Part shown: positions 1 to 7,708 of the stretch, piece after piece | How positions within the stretch are numbered: position 1 is the stretch's first letter | Layout: the number at the start of each line of letters is the position of its first letter | DNA from: an uncultured Clostridia bacterium | Lineage (GTDB): Bacteria; Bacillota; Clostridia; Oscillospirales; Ruminococcaceae | Length of the DNA stretch: 64,000 nucleotides | Direction of reading: 5' to 3' | NCBI GenBank assembly: GCA_945873955.1 | Contig: CAMCFA010000001.1 | Coordinates: 358,759-422,758 of the forward strand | Made by a program: the position numbers and the translations under genes | Notes under the pieces: generated by a model | What the model saw: only the letters and a program-made list of their open reading frames with translations | The model's database searches: none | Told to the model about the DNA's origin: nothing

Positions 1-464
1 CTTTGGTCTTTCGGGAGGTTTTTCGCCTTTTTCAGCACCCACCTGCCAAAGTTTTCGTCGTACTCCGTCCGCGCGTAATGCCCAGTCACGATAAGGTCAC
101 AGCCAAGCGACCTGCCCCGCCGATACAGCAGCTCGAACTTCATGTATCGGTTGCAGTCAATGCACGGGTTGGGGGTGAGCCCCTGCTCATACGCGGAAAC
201 GAAGCGGTCAATGACCTCATGCTCGAACTCCTGCGTGAAATTGAACACATAGAACTTCATGCCCATTGAATAGGCGACGTTCCGGGCGTCCTCTGCGTCG
301 TCGGCGGTGCAGCAAGACTTCTCGGTGCAGGGGCTGTCCTCATTGCTGCGCAGCTTCATGGTCACGCCGATACAGTCGTAGCCCCGCTGCTTCATCAGCG
401 CCGCTGCAACAGAACTGTCCACGCCGCCGCTCATGGCGATAAGGGCGGTCTTGTTCTCAGTCAT
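1..464 (-). CDS. mnmA: tRNA-specific 2-thiouridylase MnmA, N-terminal part (cut by window edge)
   Basis: MnmA activates U34 of tRNA Lys/Glu/Gln with ATP and installs the 2-thio group using sulfur from a cysteine desulfurase relay. About 154 codons are visible. Near the start is the PP-loop motif SGGVDSS, followed by NPCIDCNRYMKF, with the family's catalytic Cys region, and GHYAR. The 3' part lies outside the window. Its ATG overlaps the end of nadA by 8 bases, so the two are probably translationally coupled in an Rrf2-nadA-mnmA operon. The identification is firm on motifs; only the partial length limits it. Confidence 0.93.
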   Translation of the reverse strand, partial: MTENKTALIAMSGGVDSSVAAALMKQRGYDCIGVTMKLRSNEDSPCTEKSCCTADDAEDARNVAYSMGMKFYVFNFTQEFEHEVIDRFVSAYEQGLTPNPCIDCNRYMKFELLYRRGRSLGCDLIVTGHYARTEYDENFGRWVLKKAKNLPKDQ

Positions 465-1374
465 TACCAAGCCTCAGCATTTCGTCAATGCAGCGCTTTG
501 CGGCGAGCCGCTCCTGCTCCTCGATCTGTATTTCGAAGCCGTCCCTGCCCTCCAGCGTGTGGAGAACGTCCGCGATCGTCGTGACCTTCATGTTGTGGCA
601 TACGCAGTCCTTTGACAGCGGGAAAAACAGCTTTTCCGGGTGGTCAATGCCGAGGTGCTGCACAATGCTGTTCTCTGTGCCGATTATGAACTCCTTTGCG
701 CTGCTCTTTGCCGCGTAGTCCATAATCTCAGTAGTGCTTCCTGCGAAATCCGCAAGCTCCACTATCTCCGGGCGGCACTCCGGGTGGACGAGCACCAGCG
801 CGTTCGGGTGGAGCTTCTTTGCGGCACGTACCTCTGCTGCGGTGAGCTTCGCGTGGGTCGGGCAGCCGCCGTGAATAAGCTGTATCTCCTTTTCGGGGAT
901 CTGCTTCTTAACGTAATCGCCGAGGTTGCAGTCCGGAATGAACAGTATCTTGTCCGCGTCCATGCGGCGGATTATCTTCACCGCAGAGGAAGATGTCACG
1001 CACACGTCGGACAGCGTTTTGAGGGCGGCGGTGGTGTTTATGTAAGCCACCACCTTGTGATCGGGGTACTGCGCCTTAAGCTGGGTAAGCATGTCCACGT
1101 CGAGCTGCTCCGCCATAGGGCAGCCGGCTTCCTCCCGCGGGATAAGCACGCGCTTCTCCGGGGAGAGTATCTTCACGGTCTCCGCCATAAAGCGGACGCC
1201 GCACATCATCACTGTGGCATTTGGAGCTTTGGCAGCTTTCTGCGCCAGCCCGAAGGAATCGCCGACGAAATCCGCGACTTCCAGAATGTCGTGGGTCTGG
1301 TAGCAGTGCGCCAGAATACAGACGTCCTTTTCCTTTTTAAGCTCCAGTATTCTCTGCTGAATGTCCTTTGTCAT
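457..1374 (-). CDS. nadA: Quinolinate synthase NadA
   Basis: NadA condenses iminoaspartate with dihydroxyacetone phosphate to quinolinate, the first ring-forming step of de novo NAD synthesis, using a [4Fe-4S] cluster. The 305-residue length fits the family. The three conserved Cys regions are visible: CGVRFMAET near residue 58, VHPEC near 200 and DCVCHNMK near 257. nadB and nadC are not adjacent. It lies 16 bases after the Rrf2 regulator gene and overlaps mnmA, which suggests control by an Fe-S-responsive regulator; that part is inference. Confidence 0.95.
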   Translation of the reverse strand: MTKDIQQRILELKKEKDVCILAHCYQTHDILEVADFVGDSFGLAQKAAKAPNATVMMCGVRFMAETVKILSPEKRVLIPREEAGCPMAEQLDVDMLTQLKAQYPDHKVVAYINTTAALKTLSDVCVTSSSAVKIIRRMDADKILFIPDCNLGDYVKKQIPEKEIQLIHGGCPTHAKLTAAEVRAAKKLHPNALVLVHPECRPEIVELADFAGSTTEIMDYAAKSSAKEFIIGTENSIVQHLGIDHPEKLFFPLSKDCVCHNMKVTTIADVLHTLEGRDGFEIQIEEQERLAAKRCIDEMLRLGND

Positions 1375-1390
1375 GTTCTATCCTCCGAAT

Positions 1391-1822
1391 TTATATTGAG
1401 TAATCCCCGCCGGCGCTGGCGTTGTCGATAATATCTTGCAGGGTCACGCCGTCGAGGTAGTCGGTTATCGTTTTATAAAGCCCCTCCCACACCGGGAGAG
1501 TGATACACTCGCCTGCTCTGGGACACTCGTTGACCGGGTATTGCAGGCAGCTCACCGGGCAGAGGCTGCCCTCTGTCACGCGCAGTATCTCACCGACGGT
1601 GTACTTATCCGGATTTTTCGCCAGAGCGTACCCGCCCTGATAGCCGCGGTTGGTTTTGAGCAGGTCCGCTTTGTTCAGCAGCGGGACTATCTGTTCAAGG
1701 TATTTTTTAGAAATATTCTGCCGCTCGGCAATGTCTTTCAGCGCAATGAATCCGTCTGCGCGGTGAATTGCTAGGTCAATCAGCATTCTAAGCGCATAGC
1801 GCCCTTTTGTAGAGATCTTCAT
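1391..1822 (-). CDS. Rrf2-family transcriptional regulator (IscR-like)
   Basis: A 143-residue winged-helix regulator starting MKISTKGRYALRML, the standard Rrf2 N-terminus. Cys residues in CPVSCLQYPVNECPRAGEC (about residues 88-106) match the cluster-binding loop of IscR-type members, so Fe-S sensing is likely. It is the first gene of an operon with nadA, an Fe-S enzyme, and mnmA, a sulfur-transfer enzyme. A strong promoter with an inverted-repeat-like spacer lies just upstream and could be an autoregulatory site. A CymR-type role in cysteine control is the main alternative. Confidence 0.9.
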   Translation of the reverse strand: MKISTKGRYALRMLIDLAIHRADGFIALKDIAERQNISKKYLEQIVPLLNKADLLKTNRGYQGGYALAKNPDKYTVGEILRVTEGSLCPVSCLQYPVNECPRAGECITLPVWEGLYKTITDYLDGVTLQDIIDNASAGGDYSI

Positions 1823-1858
1823 ATCGGCTACCCCTTTCTGTTAAGTCGTCATATAATA

Positions 1859-1887
1859 ATTATACCATAGGTTTAGTAGGTTTTCAA
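1859..1887 (-). promoter_or_regulatory. Sigma-A promoter of the Rrf2-nadA-mnmA operon with candidate operator
   Basis: On the minus strand TTGAAA (1887-1882), a 17-base spacer and TATAAT (1864-1859) form a near-consensus promoter. The spacer reads ACCTACTAAACCTATGG, which resembles Rrf2-type operators; binding of the adjacent regulator is inference. Confidence 0.8.
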
Positions 1888-2001
1888 GGGGTATTTTAAA
1901 AATTTTTTTGAAATACTAATTCCACAATGAAGCGGACATTCCACAAACGACCAAAGAATTATTCACTCAGCGGCGGGCAGACTAATCGCGAGGTGATGAA
2001 A

Positions 2002-2277
2002 ATGTCCAAACAAGGCATGAAACGACCCGACCAGCACGAGCACCACGATAATTCCATGGCAGTGCCGGAGATATCCGGCAAGGCAAAGCACGGACACAAC
2101 CGTGCGAACCCGATAATCGCCGGGACTCGCGGCGCTGACATGAAAGTATGGCACACCAAGCCGTACAGCGCGGATATCGACAAGCCTATCTCCGACGTCT
2201 ATCCGGAGATCGACACCGACCTTGCGCGGGATAATATCGAAAACGACATGACCTCCGCGGATCTTCAAGACCTATAA
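2002..2277 (+). CDS. Small conserved-looking protein of unknown function
   Basis: A 91-residue polar protein beginning MSKQGMKRPDQHEHH, rich in His, Asp and Asn, with no membrane segment, signal peptide or motif I recognise. The start at 2002 is chosen because GAGGTG (1990-1995) sits six bases upstream; earlier ATGs have poor spacing. It is transcribed away from the Rrf2 promoter and ends nine bases before a strong hairpin. It looks like a real gene because of the ribosome binding site and terminator, but the function is unknown. Confidence 0.6.
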   Translation: MSKQGMKRPDQHEHHDNSMAVPEISGKAKHGHNRANPIIAGTRGADMKVWHTKPYSADIDKPISDVYPEIDTDLARDNIENDMTSADLQDL

Positions 2278-2286
2278 ACACGCAAA

Positions 2287-2308
2287 GCGCCCGTAGTTCT
2301 ACGGGCGC
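2287..2308. terminator. Hairpin between convergent genes
   Basis: A perfect 10-bp stem, GCGCCCGTAG with CTACGGGCGC, separated by two bases. The flanks are only moderately T-rich, so termination could be bidirectional but weak. Confidence 0.6.
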
Positions 2309-2321
2309 ATATCTGTTATAT

Positions 2322-3223
2322 TCACGAAACAGGCTTCGGAAACTCGGTTTCAGTCAGAGCGACTGCGGAAATCCTGCCCCACGGGTACTGCCGCATGTAC
2401 TCTCCGTGAAAGGAATTTATCCCCTCGGCGCTGCCGTTGAGCCAGTCATAATAATCGCACTTCACCTTATCAGGCACAATTCCGATAAGTCCCCGCGGCT
2501 GCCTTACTGCGTCCTCGCAGCCGCAGTCCCGCAGCACCTCCAGCAGATTTCGGCGTATGCTCTTGAAATAGGTCATTCTTTTTTCTCGTCGCCGGGTTCT
2601 TCCCAAAGGATACCTATGATCTCTTTGTTGGAGCAAAGCGCGCCGCGGCGGTCTACCAGATACGCCAGAAGCTCCTTCGCCTTAGCATACTTGAATTGCA
2701 GAGGTCTGCCGTCCGCGAACACCTCAAAATTACCGAAGGTCTGTATGCGCATACCCTGTGAGGTAGGACATTCAACCGGATAGCGCAGGTTCTCTATCTC
2801 CTCCCGGATCTTTTCGGCGGTGGCTGGTTTTAGTACATAGCCGCTGGCTCTTATTCCGAAAGCGTCCCCGGCGTAATCGGAATAGCCGGTTGTGAAAATA
2901 ATGTTCATCTTCGGATTGATGACCTTCAGCCGCTTTACGAGAGATATTCCGGTCATACCTTTCATCTGTATATCAAGGGAAACGCTGATTAAATCAAATT
3001 CGCCACGTTCAAACGCGCATACTCACGCGGCTGAATTTGATACGCTTCGCTTTAATCAGTGTGTCCCAAGAAACGCAATGCTGCAATCGGTTTTTCCCGC
3101 GTATTCCAACGCTTCCTCGCAGCTTCTGAACGGTGTGATATTCGCCTCCGGAGCCGCTGTGCTGATCGAACGCGTCAGCAGCTCCAGAGCCATTCTTTCA
3201 TCGTCCACCGAAATTATATTCAC
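2322..3223 (-). pseudogene. Response regulator (receiver plus SARP-type winged helix), broken by insertion and frameshift
   Basis: Starts with GTG at 3223 behind GAGGTGA and reads VNIISVDDERMALELL, a receiver N-terminus with its acidic pair. After SIAFL the frame enters a 91-bp inverted-repeat element (2977-3067) and stops. Past the element the frame resumes exactly at DIQMKGMTG, the phospho-acceptor segment, then GYVLKPAT and a winged-helix domain (FGNFEVFADGRPLQF onwards). A second lesion lies in a run of six A's near 2577-2582: one extra base would join ...GDEKK to RMTYFKSIRRN and the domain's C-terminus, which ends at 2322. No cognate kinase is adjacent. Function is presumably lost; expression of the C-terminal part is possible but unproven. 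Confidence 0.88.
2977..3067. mobile_element. 91-bp MITE-like inverted-repeat element, copy 1
   Basis: Ends are GGGAAACGCTGATTAAA and, on the other strand, GGGACACACTGATTAAA; subterminal ATCAAATTC blocks are also inverted, so the whole element can fold into a hairpin. It differs at one base from the copy at 42454-42544. Removing it with one flanking TT restores the receiver frame, implying a 2-bp target duplication. It has no coding capacity. Confidence 0.85.
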
Positions 3224-3400
3224 ACTGTCACCTCATTCTGTTCAAAAATAAATGCTTTTATAATTCTATCACACCTTATCCAAAAATACAATAGTTTTCG
3301 CGAATTATTCCGGTGCAAAGGCAAAAGATGTTTCAATATGCGCGAATAGCCTTTGTACACACTTGTTGTAATTCATCACAAATAATTTGTACAAAACCAC
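3224..3400. other. AT-rich intergenic region
   Basis: Upstream of both the receiver pseudogene (minus) and the SDR gene (plus). I see no ORF and no strong hairpin. A short palindrome-like motif of the form TACAC-N5-TTGTA lies near 3356-3370; a similar one occurs near 7603-7617. Confidence 0.4.
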
Positions 3401-3429
3401 TTGAACTTTTTCATTATCTGTGATATAAT
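3401..3429 (+). promoter_or_regulatory. Sigma-A promoter of the SDR gene
   Basis: TTGAAC (3401-3406), a 17-base spacer and TATAAT (3424-3429). The transcript would have a leader of roughly 190 bases before the ATG at 3626; I see no riboswitch fold in it. Confidence 0.75.
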
Positions 3430-3625
3430 ATAGTCATAAAGCCCAATTTTTAAGTCTTGGCGCAGGTTTTTCGGCTGTTTTTTCTCACATATAGCAAAGC
3501 ATGAGTAAAACTCGTCAAGGTTTAAAAAAGGCTATTCGGCTTTGGCGGAGTATTTGTTCATCTGAAAGACAGACAGAACCGCTGAAAGTCTATAAAATTT
3601 TTTCCATTTTAAGGAGGACATTTCA

Positions 3626-4426
3626 ATGGATAGATTAAAGGGTAAGGTCGCGATCGTAACCGGCTCTACAAGCGGTATCGGCGTAGGCATTGCAAAGCTC
3701 TTTGCGGCTGAGGGCGCAAAGGTAGTAGTATGCGGACGCCGTGAAGCAAAGGGACAGGGCGTTGTTGACGAGATCGTGAATGCAGGCGGAGAGGCTTTCT
3801 TCCACTTCATGGACATCACAGCTACCGACAGTATCGACGCCCTGCTCAAGGACACTGCTGACAAGTACGGCAAGATCGACATCTTAGTAAACAACGCTGC
3901 TAACGTTGCCCTTAAGGACGGCCGTGTGGACGAGCTTACGCTTGAAATGTGGGACGCTATCTTCCAGAGCGATATCCGCGGTACATTCTACGCTATCAAG
4001 AGCGTTCTTCCCTACATGAAGGAAAACAAGGGCGGTTCTATCATCAATATCGGTTCTATGGCTTCCTGCAGCGGCGACCTTGGTTCCACCGCTTACGCAT
4101 GCGCTAAGGCTGGTATCGACAAGCTCACCGAATACACCGCGCTTCAGTACGGCAAGGAGAATATCCGCTGCAACTGCGTTCGTCCGGGTCTTATCGTAAC
4201 CCCCGACAACGAGGCTCATGTTCCGCAGGTTCTTAAGGACATCTTCCTCAACAACATCATGGTGAACCGTTACGGCAGCCCTGCTGATATCGCTAATATG
4301 TGCGTTTACTTAGCTTCTGACGAGAGTGAGTACTTCACCGGTCAGGTAGTAACAGTAGACGGCGGTCTGAATGCCCACACCACCACCGTTGGTCAGTTCA
4401 AGGAAATGAAGTCCCGTACATGGTAA
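3626..4426 (+). CDS. Short-chain dehydrogenase/reductase (SDR)
   Basis: A 266-residue classical SDR, an NAD(P)-dependent oxidoreductase. It has the dinucleotide motif TGSTSGIG (about 12-19), NNAAN (about 90), and the catalytic Ser and YACAK Tyr/Lys pair (about 158-162); it ends with VDGGLN. It has its own strong promoter, an AAGGAGG ribosome binding site and a strong terminator, and codons look optimised, so it is probably abundant. Substrate cannot be read from sequence; sugar, polyol, acyl-carrier or steroid substrates are all used by such enzymes. Confidence 0.9.
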   Translation: MDRLKGKVAIVTGSTSGIGVGIAKLFAAEGAKVVVCGRREAKGQGVVDEIVNAGGEAFFHFMDITATDSIDALLKDTADKYGKIDILVNNAANVALKDGRVDELTLEMWDAIFQSDIRGTFYAIKSVLPYMKENKGGSIINIGSMASCSGDLGSTAYACAKAGIDKLTEYTALQYGKENIRCNCVRPGLIVTPDNEAHVPQVLKDIFLNNIMVNRYGSPADIANMCVYLASDESEYFTGQVVTVDGGLNAHTTTVGQFKEMKSRTW

Positions 4427-4449
4427 TTTATATTACATATTAAAGTTGA

Positions 4450-4487
4450 GATCCGCCCAGCCGCCGTGCAGGGCGGGTCTTTTTTTT
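4450..4487 (+). terminator. Rho-independent terminator of the SDR gene
   Basis: GATCCGCCC pairs with GGGCGGGTC across a 12-base loop and is followed by eight T's. Confidence 0.9.
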
Positions 4488-4494
4488 ACAAGCA

Positions 4495-4533
4495 CAAAAA
4501 AATGCCTCAACACGCGAAATGCGTATTAAGGCA
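4495..4533 (-). terminator. Second terminator downstream of tRNA-fMet
   Basis: Minus-strand hairpin TGCCTTAATACGC / GCGTGTTGAGGCA followed by seven T's. It belongs to the same sequence family as the hairpins at 4586-4627 and 16449-16489. Confidence 0.8.
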
Positions 4534-4585
4534 CTTGGTCGCTTATTATTTTCGATAAAGAAATTAACGCGAGAGAAAACCGGCA

Positions 4586-4627
4586 AAAACAAAAGCGCCT
4601 CAACGCGCGAAAATGCGTGTCGAGGCA
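4586..4627 (-). terminator. Terminator immediately after tRNA-fMet
   Basis: Minus-strand hairpin with GCCTC and GAGGC arms around ACGC..GCG, followed by CTTTTGTTTTT. The block GTCGAGTGCCTCGACACGC is shared with the tRNA-Ser terminator 12 kb away. Confidence 0.85.
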
Positions 4628-4634
4628 CTCGACC

Positions 4635-4711
<77 letters not shown>

Positions 4712-4820
4712 ATATTAAGCACTCAAGAACTGTTCTCTCTTGAGTACTTAGATATTATATCACAGAGAAATTGATTTGTCAAGGGGTTTCTTAAAAAAAA
4801 TCAAAAATTTTAACTGGAAT

Positions 4821-7187
4821 TTACTGGGTAGATAAAATTTTGACCGAAAGGCCGCCCAGTTCCTCGCAGACTTCGGCGCGGCTGCCGCTTTTCAACTCCC
4901 CGGAGATCATCATGCGGGACAGCATGTCCTCTATCTCCGCGGTGATAGTCCTGCGGAGCGGACGCGCGCCCATGCTACGCTCCCGGCTGTCACGGCAGAG
5001 GCGCTTCACTGCGCCGTCGGTGAAGGTCAGCGATATCCCGCACTGCTCTGCCCTGCCGGACAACTTTCCAAGAAGAATGCGGCATATCGCTTCAAGCTGC
5101 GGTTCGCCGAGCTTGCGGAATACGATCACGTTGTCGATTCGGTTGATAAGCTCCGGGCTGAACTGCTTTTTAAGGGAGCTCATCACGTCAGCTTCGCCGC
5201 TGTCCTGCTGACATCCACCGAAGCCGAGGGCGTTCTTTGAAAGCTGCTCCGCGCCGATATTGCCGGTCATGATCACGATAGCGCTGCGAAAATCCGCGCG
5301 CTTGCCGTCCGCAGCGGTGAGCGTCCCCTCTTCAAGGATCTGGAGCAGCAGGTTCAGCACGTCCGGGTGAGCCTTCTCCACCTCGTCGAACAGCACCACG
5401 GAATACGGCGCACTGCGAACCCGCTTTATGAGCTGCCCCTCCTCCTCAAAGCCGACATATCCGGGGGGCGAACCTATCAGCTTAGAAACCGAATGTTTCT
5501 CCATGAACTCGGACATATCGAACCGTATCATACGCCTCTCGTCCCCGAAAACCGCCTCCGCGAGCGCTTTGGCAAGCTCCGTCTTGCCCACGCCGGTCTG
5601 TCCGAGGAACAGGAACGAACAGGTGGGGCGGTTCGGCTCTTTCAGTCCTGTCCTGCCGCGGCGGACGGCGTTTGCCACAAGCTCTACCGCGTTATCCTGC
5701 CCTACCACCCGCTTTTTTAGCTGCTCCTCCAGCCCGGAGAGCCGCGCGGCTTCGTCCTCTGAAAGCCGCTGTACCGGTATCCCGGTGATCGTGGACGCCG
5801 CCTGCGCGATATCCGACTTATCCACCACCCTGCCGCCGGAATTGAACGTATTCAGCAGGGAGAATTCCTCCGCGCGCAGCCGCTCTGCTTCCGCGGAGCT
5901 TTTCGCCGTCTTTATCTCCCGGCGCACCTCCGCAAGACGTTTCACGCAGCCGCCATTGTCCGTCCCGGATCGCACCCGCGCCGCCGCCTCGTCCACCAGA
6001 TCGAGTGCCTTGTCCGGCAGGCGGCGGTCTGTGATATACCGCACGGACAGTCGCACTGCCTCCTCCAGCGCACCGTCGGTGATAGTCACCCGGTGGTGCT
6101 GCTCGTAGCTGCCCCTCATTCCTTTGAGGATAGCTAGCGTCTGGCTTTCGGTGGGCTGCTCAACCGTTATCGGCTGAAACCTGCGTTCCAGCGCACTGTC
6201 CTTTTCGATGAATTTGCGGTATTCCTCGGTGGTGGTTGCGCCGATAAGACATATCTCGCCCCGGGCAAGCTGGGGTTTCAGAATATTCGCCGCGTCGATA
6301 GCGCCCTCTGCGGCGCCTGTGCCTACGATACTGTGCAGCTCGTCAATGAAAAGGATAACGTTCTTGCAGGAGGCGGCTTCCTCAATCACGCTTTTCAGAC
6401 GTTCCTCGAAATCACCGCGGTATTTCGCCCCGGCAAGCATGGAGGTCAGATCAAGAGCGAAAATCCTCTTGCCCAGCAGCCCCTGCGGAACGGCGCCCGC
6501 CGCAACCCGCTGTGCGAAGCCCTCCACCACAGCGGTCTTGCCGACTCCTGCGTCCCCGACTAGGCAGGGGTTATTCTTACAGCGACGGAGAAGCACCCGG
6601 ATTAGCCGGTCGGTCTCCTGCTCCCTGCCGATCACCGGGTCCAGCTTTCCGGCAAGGGCAAGCTCTGTCAGATCCCTGCCGTACTTCGTCAATGCCGGGA
6701 ACTTCGCGCGGCGATCTTTTTCGCTCTGCTGGAATTCCGGCTCAACGTAGCGCTGCACGCAGATCTCCCCGGACAGCTTCACCGGGTCTACGCCGTACTC
6801 CGCAAGTATCTGCCAGCCGTAGCTGTCCTTATCCGTGACTATCGCCCGAAGAAGCTGCTCCGTACCTGCCTTGCGGAGGTTCTCCCCCGCCGCAAAGGAG
6901 AGCGCGTTCTCCATAAGGCGGCGGCTGCGCGGGGTTAGGTCGTTGAAGGTCAGCCGGGTGGGCTTCCCCTTGCCTACAAGAGTTTCCAGCCGCCGCAGCA
7001 CTTCGTTCCTGCCAACGCCGTATTTTTTCAGAAACACCGCCGACGGAAAGCTGTCGTCGGAGGTCAGACCGTACAGGATATGCTCGCTGCCGACGTATGT
7101 GTGACCTAAACCCATAGCCGCCCCCAGGGCAGCATTAAGCGCCTTGACAGCGCTGTCGGAAAAACCGCTGATCGAATTCATGTTCAT
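4821..7187 (-). CDS. clpC: ClpC/ClpA-type AAA+ unfoldase
   Basis: A 788-residue Hsp100 protein that unfolds substrates and feeds them to ClpP. Order: tandem Clp-N repeats (about 1-145), AAA domain 1 with GDAGVGKT (211-218) and VILFIDELHS, a short linker, then AAA domain 2 with GQTGVGKTE and VVLFDEVEKAH. ALGFGG fits the ClpP-docking loop. The middle domain is too short for ClpB, which favours ClpC/ClpA. No mcsAB or ctsR is adjacent, so this may be a second clp gene rather than the canonical one. GGAGGG precedes the start. Confidence 0.9.
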   Translation of the reverse strand: MNMNSISGFSDSAVKALNAALGAAMGLGHTYVGSEHILYGLTSDDSFPSAVFLKKYGVGRNEVLRRLETLVGKGKPTRLTFNDLTPRSRRLMENALSFAAGENLRKAGTEQLLRAIVTDKDSYGWQILAEYGVDPVKLSGEICVQRYVEPEFQQSEKDRRAKFPALTKYGRDLTELALAGKLDPVIGREQETDRLIRVLLRRCKNNPCLVGDAGVGKTAVVEGFAQRVAAGAVPQGLLGKRIFALDLTSMLAGAKYRGDFEERLKSVIEEAASCKNVILFIDELHSIVGTGAAEGAIDAANILKPQLARGEICLIGATTTEEYRKFIEKDSALERRFQPITVEQPTESQTLAILKGMRGSYEQHHRVTITDGALEEAVRLSVRYITDRRLPDKALDLVDEAAARVRSGTDNGGCVKRLAEVRREIKTAKSSAEAERLRAEEFSLLNTFNSGGRVVDKSDIAQAASTITGIPVQRLSEDEAARLSGLEEQLKKRVVGQDNAVELVANAVRRGRTGLKEPNRPTCSFLFLGQTGVGKTELAKALAEAVFGDERRMIRFDMSEFMEKHSVSKLIGSPPGYVGFEEEGQLIKRVRSAPYSVVLFDEVEKAHPDVLNLLLQILEEGTLTAADGKRADFRSAIVIMTGNIGAEQLSKNALGFGGCQQDSGEADVMSSLKKQFSPELINRIDNVIVFRKLGEPQLEAICRILLGKLSGRAEQCGISLTFTDGAVKRLCRDSRERSMGARPLRRTITAEIEDMLSRMMISGELKSGSRAEVCEELGGLSVKILSTQ

Positions 7188-7359
7188 GCCCTCCTTGATC
7201 GTTCTGTCCCTAGTATGAACAGAATTTTGGAAAATATTTCAGCGGAAGGCAAAATAATCAATCACAATTTTAAACAGCCGGCATAATATGTACTATGAAA
7301 CGGAAGCTTCAAAGGGAAGCGGAACGTTTCTCAGACTTAATTCTAAGGAGGACACGAGT

Positions 7360-7494
7360 ATGTCATGCTTCAACTTTGGCGGTAACAACTGCTGCTGGAT
7401 CATTATCCTTATCATTATCCTGTTCTGCGTATGCGGTAACAACGGTTCTGACTGCGATCACGGCTGTGGCTGCAACCCTAATCCCTGCTGCTGA
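7360..7494 (+). CDS. Cys-rich single-span membrane microprotein (44 aa)
   Basis: Starts MSCFNFGGNNCCW, then a hydrophobic run IIILIIILFCVC, then a Gly/Asn/Cys tail ending NPNPCC. AAGGAGG (7345-7351) is well placed for the ATG at 7360 and a strong terminator follows, so the gene is real. It contains nine Cys in 44 residues. The shape (short polar N-terminus, one span, Cys/Gly-rich tail) recalls small spore- or envelope-associated Firmicutes peptides of the YjcZ type, but no family assignment is safe. It stands alone between clpC (divergent) and the rlmI-like operon. Confidence 0.75.
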   Translation: MSCFNFGGNNCCWIIILIIILFCVCGNNGSDCDHGCGCNPNPCC

Positions 7495-7503
7495 TCATTG
7501 ACC

Positions 7504-7532
7504 TGCCCTCCCGCCCGGGAGGGCAACTTTTT
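7504..7532 (+). terminator. Terminator of the Cys-rich microprotein gene
   Basis: Ten-bp stem TGCCCTCCCG / CGGGAGGGCA with a 2-base nominal loop, followed by ACTTTTT. Confidence 0.9.
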
Positions 7533-7644
7533 ATTGAAAAAGAGCTGGCGGCATGTGCCAGCCACGCGTTATTATAGTACGACATACCTCTTACCTTTGT
7601 TACAAACTCGTTGTATGTCATAATAAATACTATAACAATAGCAC

Positions 7645-7673
7645 TTGACTATTCCGGTGAAAAGTTGTATAAT
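7645..7673 (+). promoter_or_regulatory. Sigma-A promoter of the rlmI-DUF1653-MATE operon
   Basis: TTGACT (7645-7650), 17-base spacer, TATAAT (7668-7673); the leader to the ATG at 7709 is about 30 bases with AAGAGGT as ribosome binding site. Confidence 0.85.
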
Positions 7674-7708
7674 AAAGAGTAATTATTCTGAACACAAGAG
7701 GTTTATAT

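Noticed and set aside
2574..2590. Programmed -1 frameshift at the A-run in the response-regulator gene
   Set aside because: The run AAAAAAG is not in the phase needed for an X-XXY-YYZ slippery site, and the gene is already broken upstream by the 91-bp element, so decay or sequence error is simpler.
5428..6750. Several plus-strand open frames
   Set aside because: All are antisense to the clpC-like gene, with Ser/Arg-rich low-complexity products typical of shadow frames.
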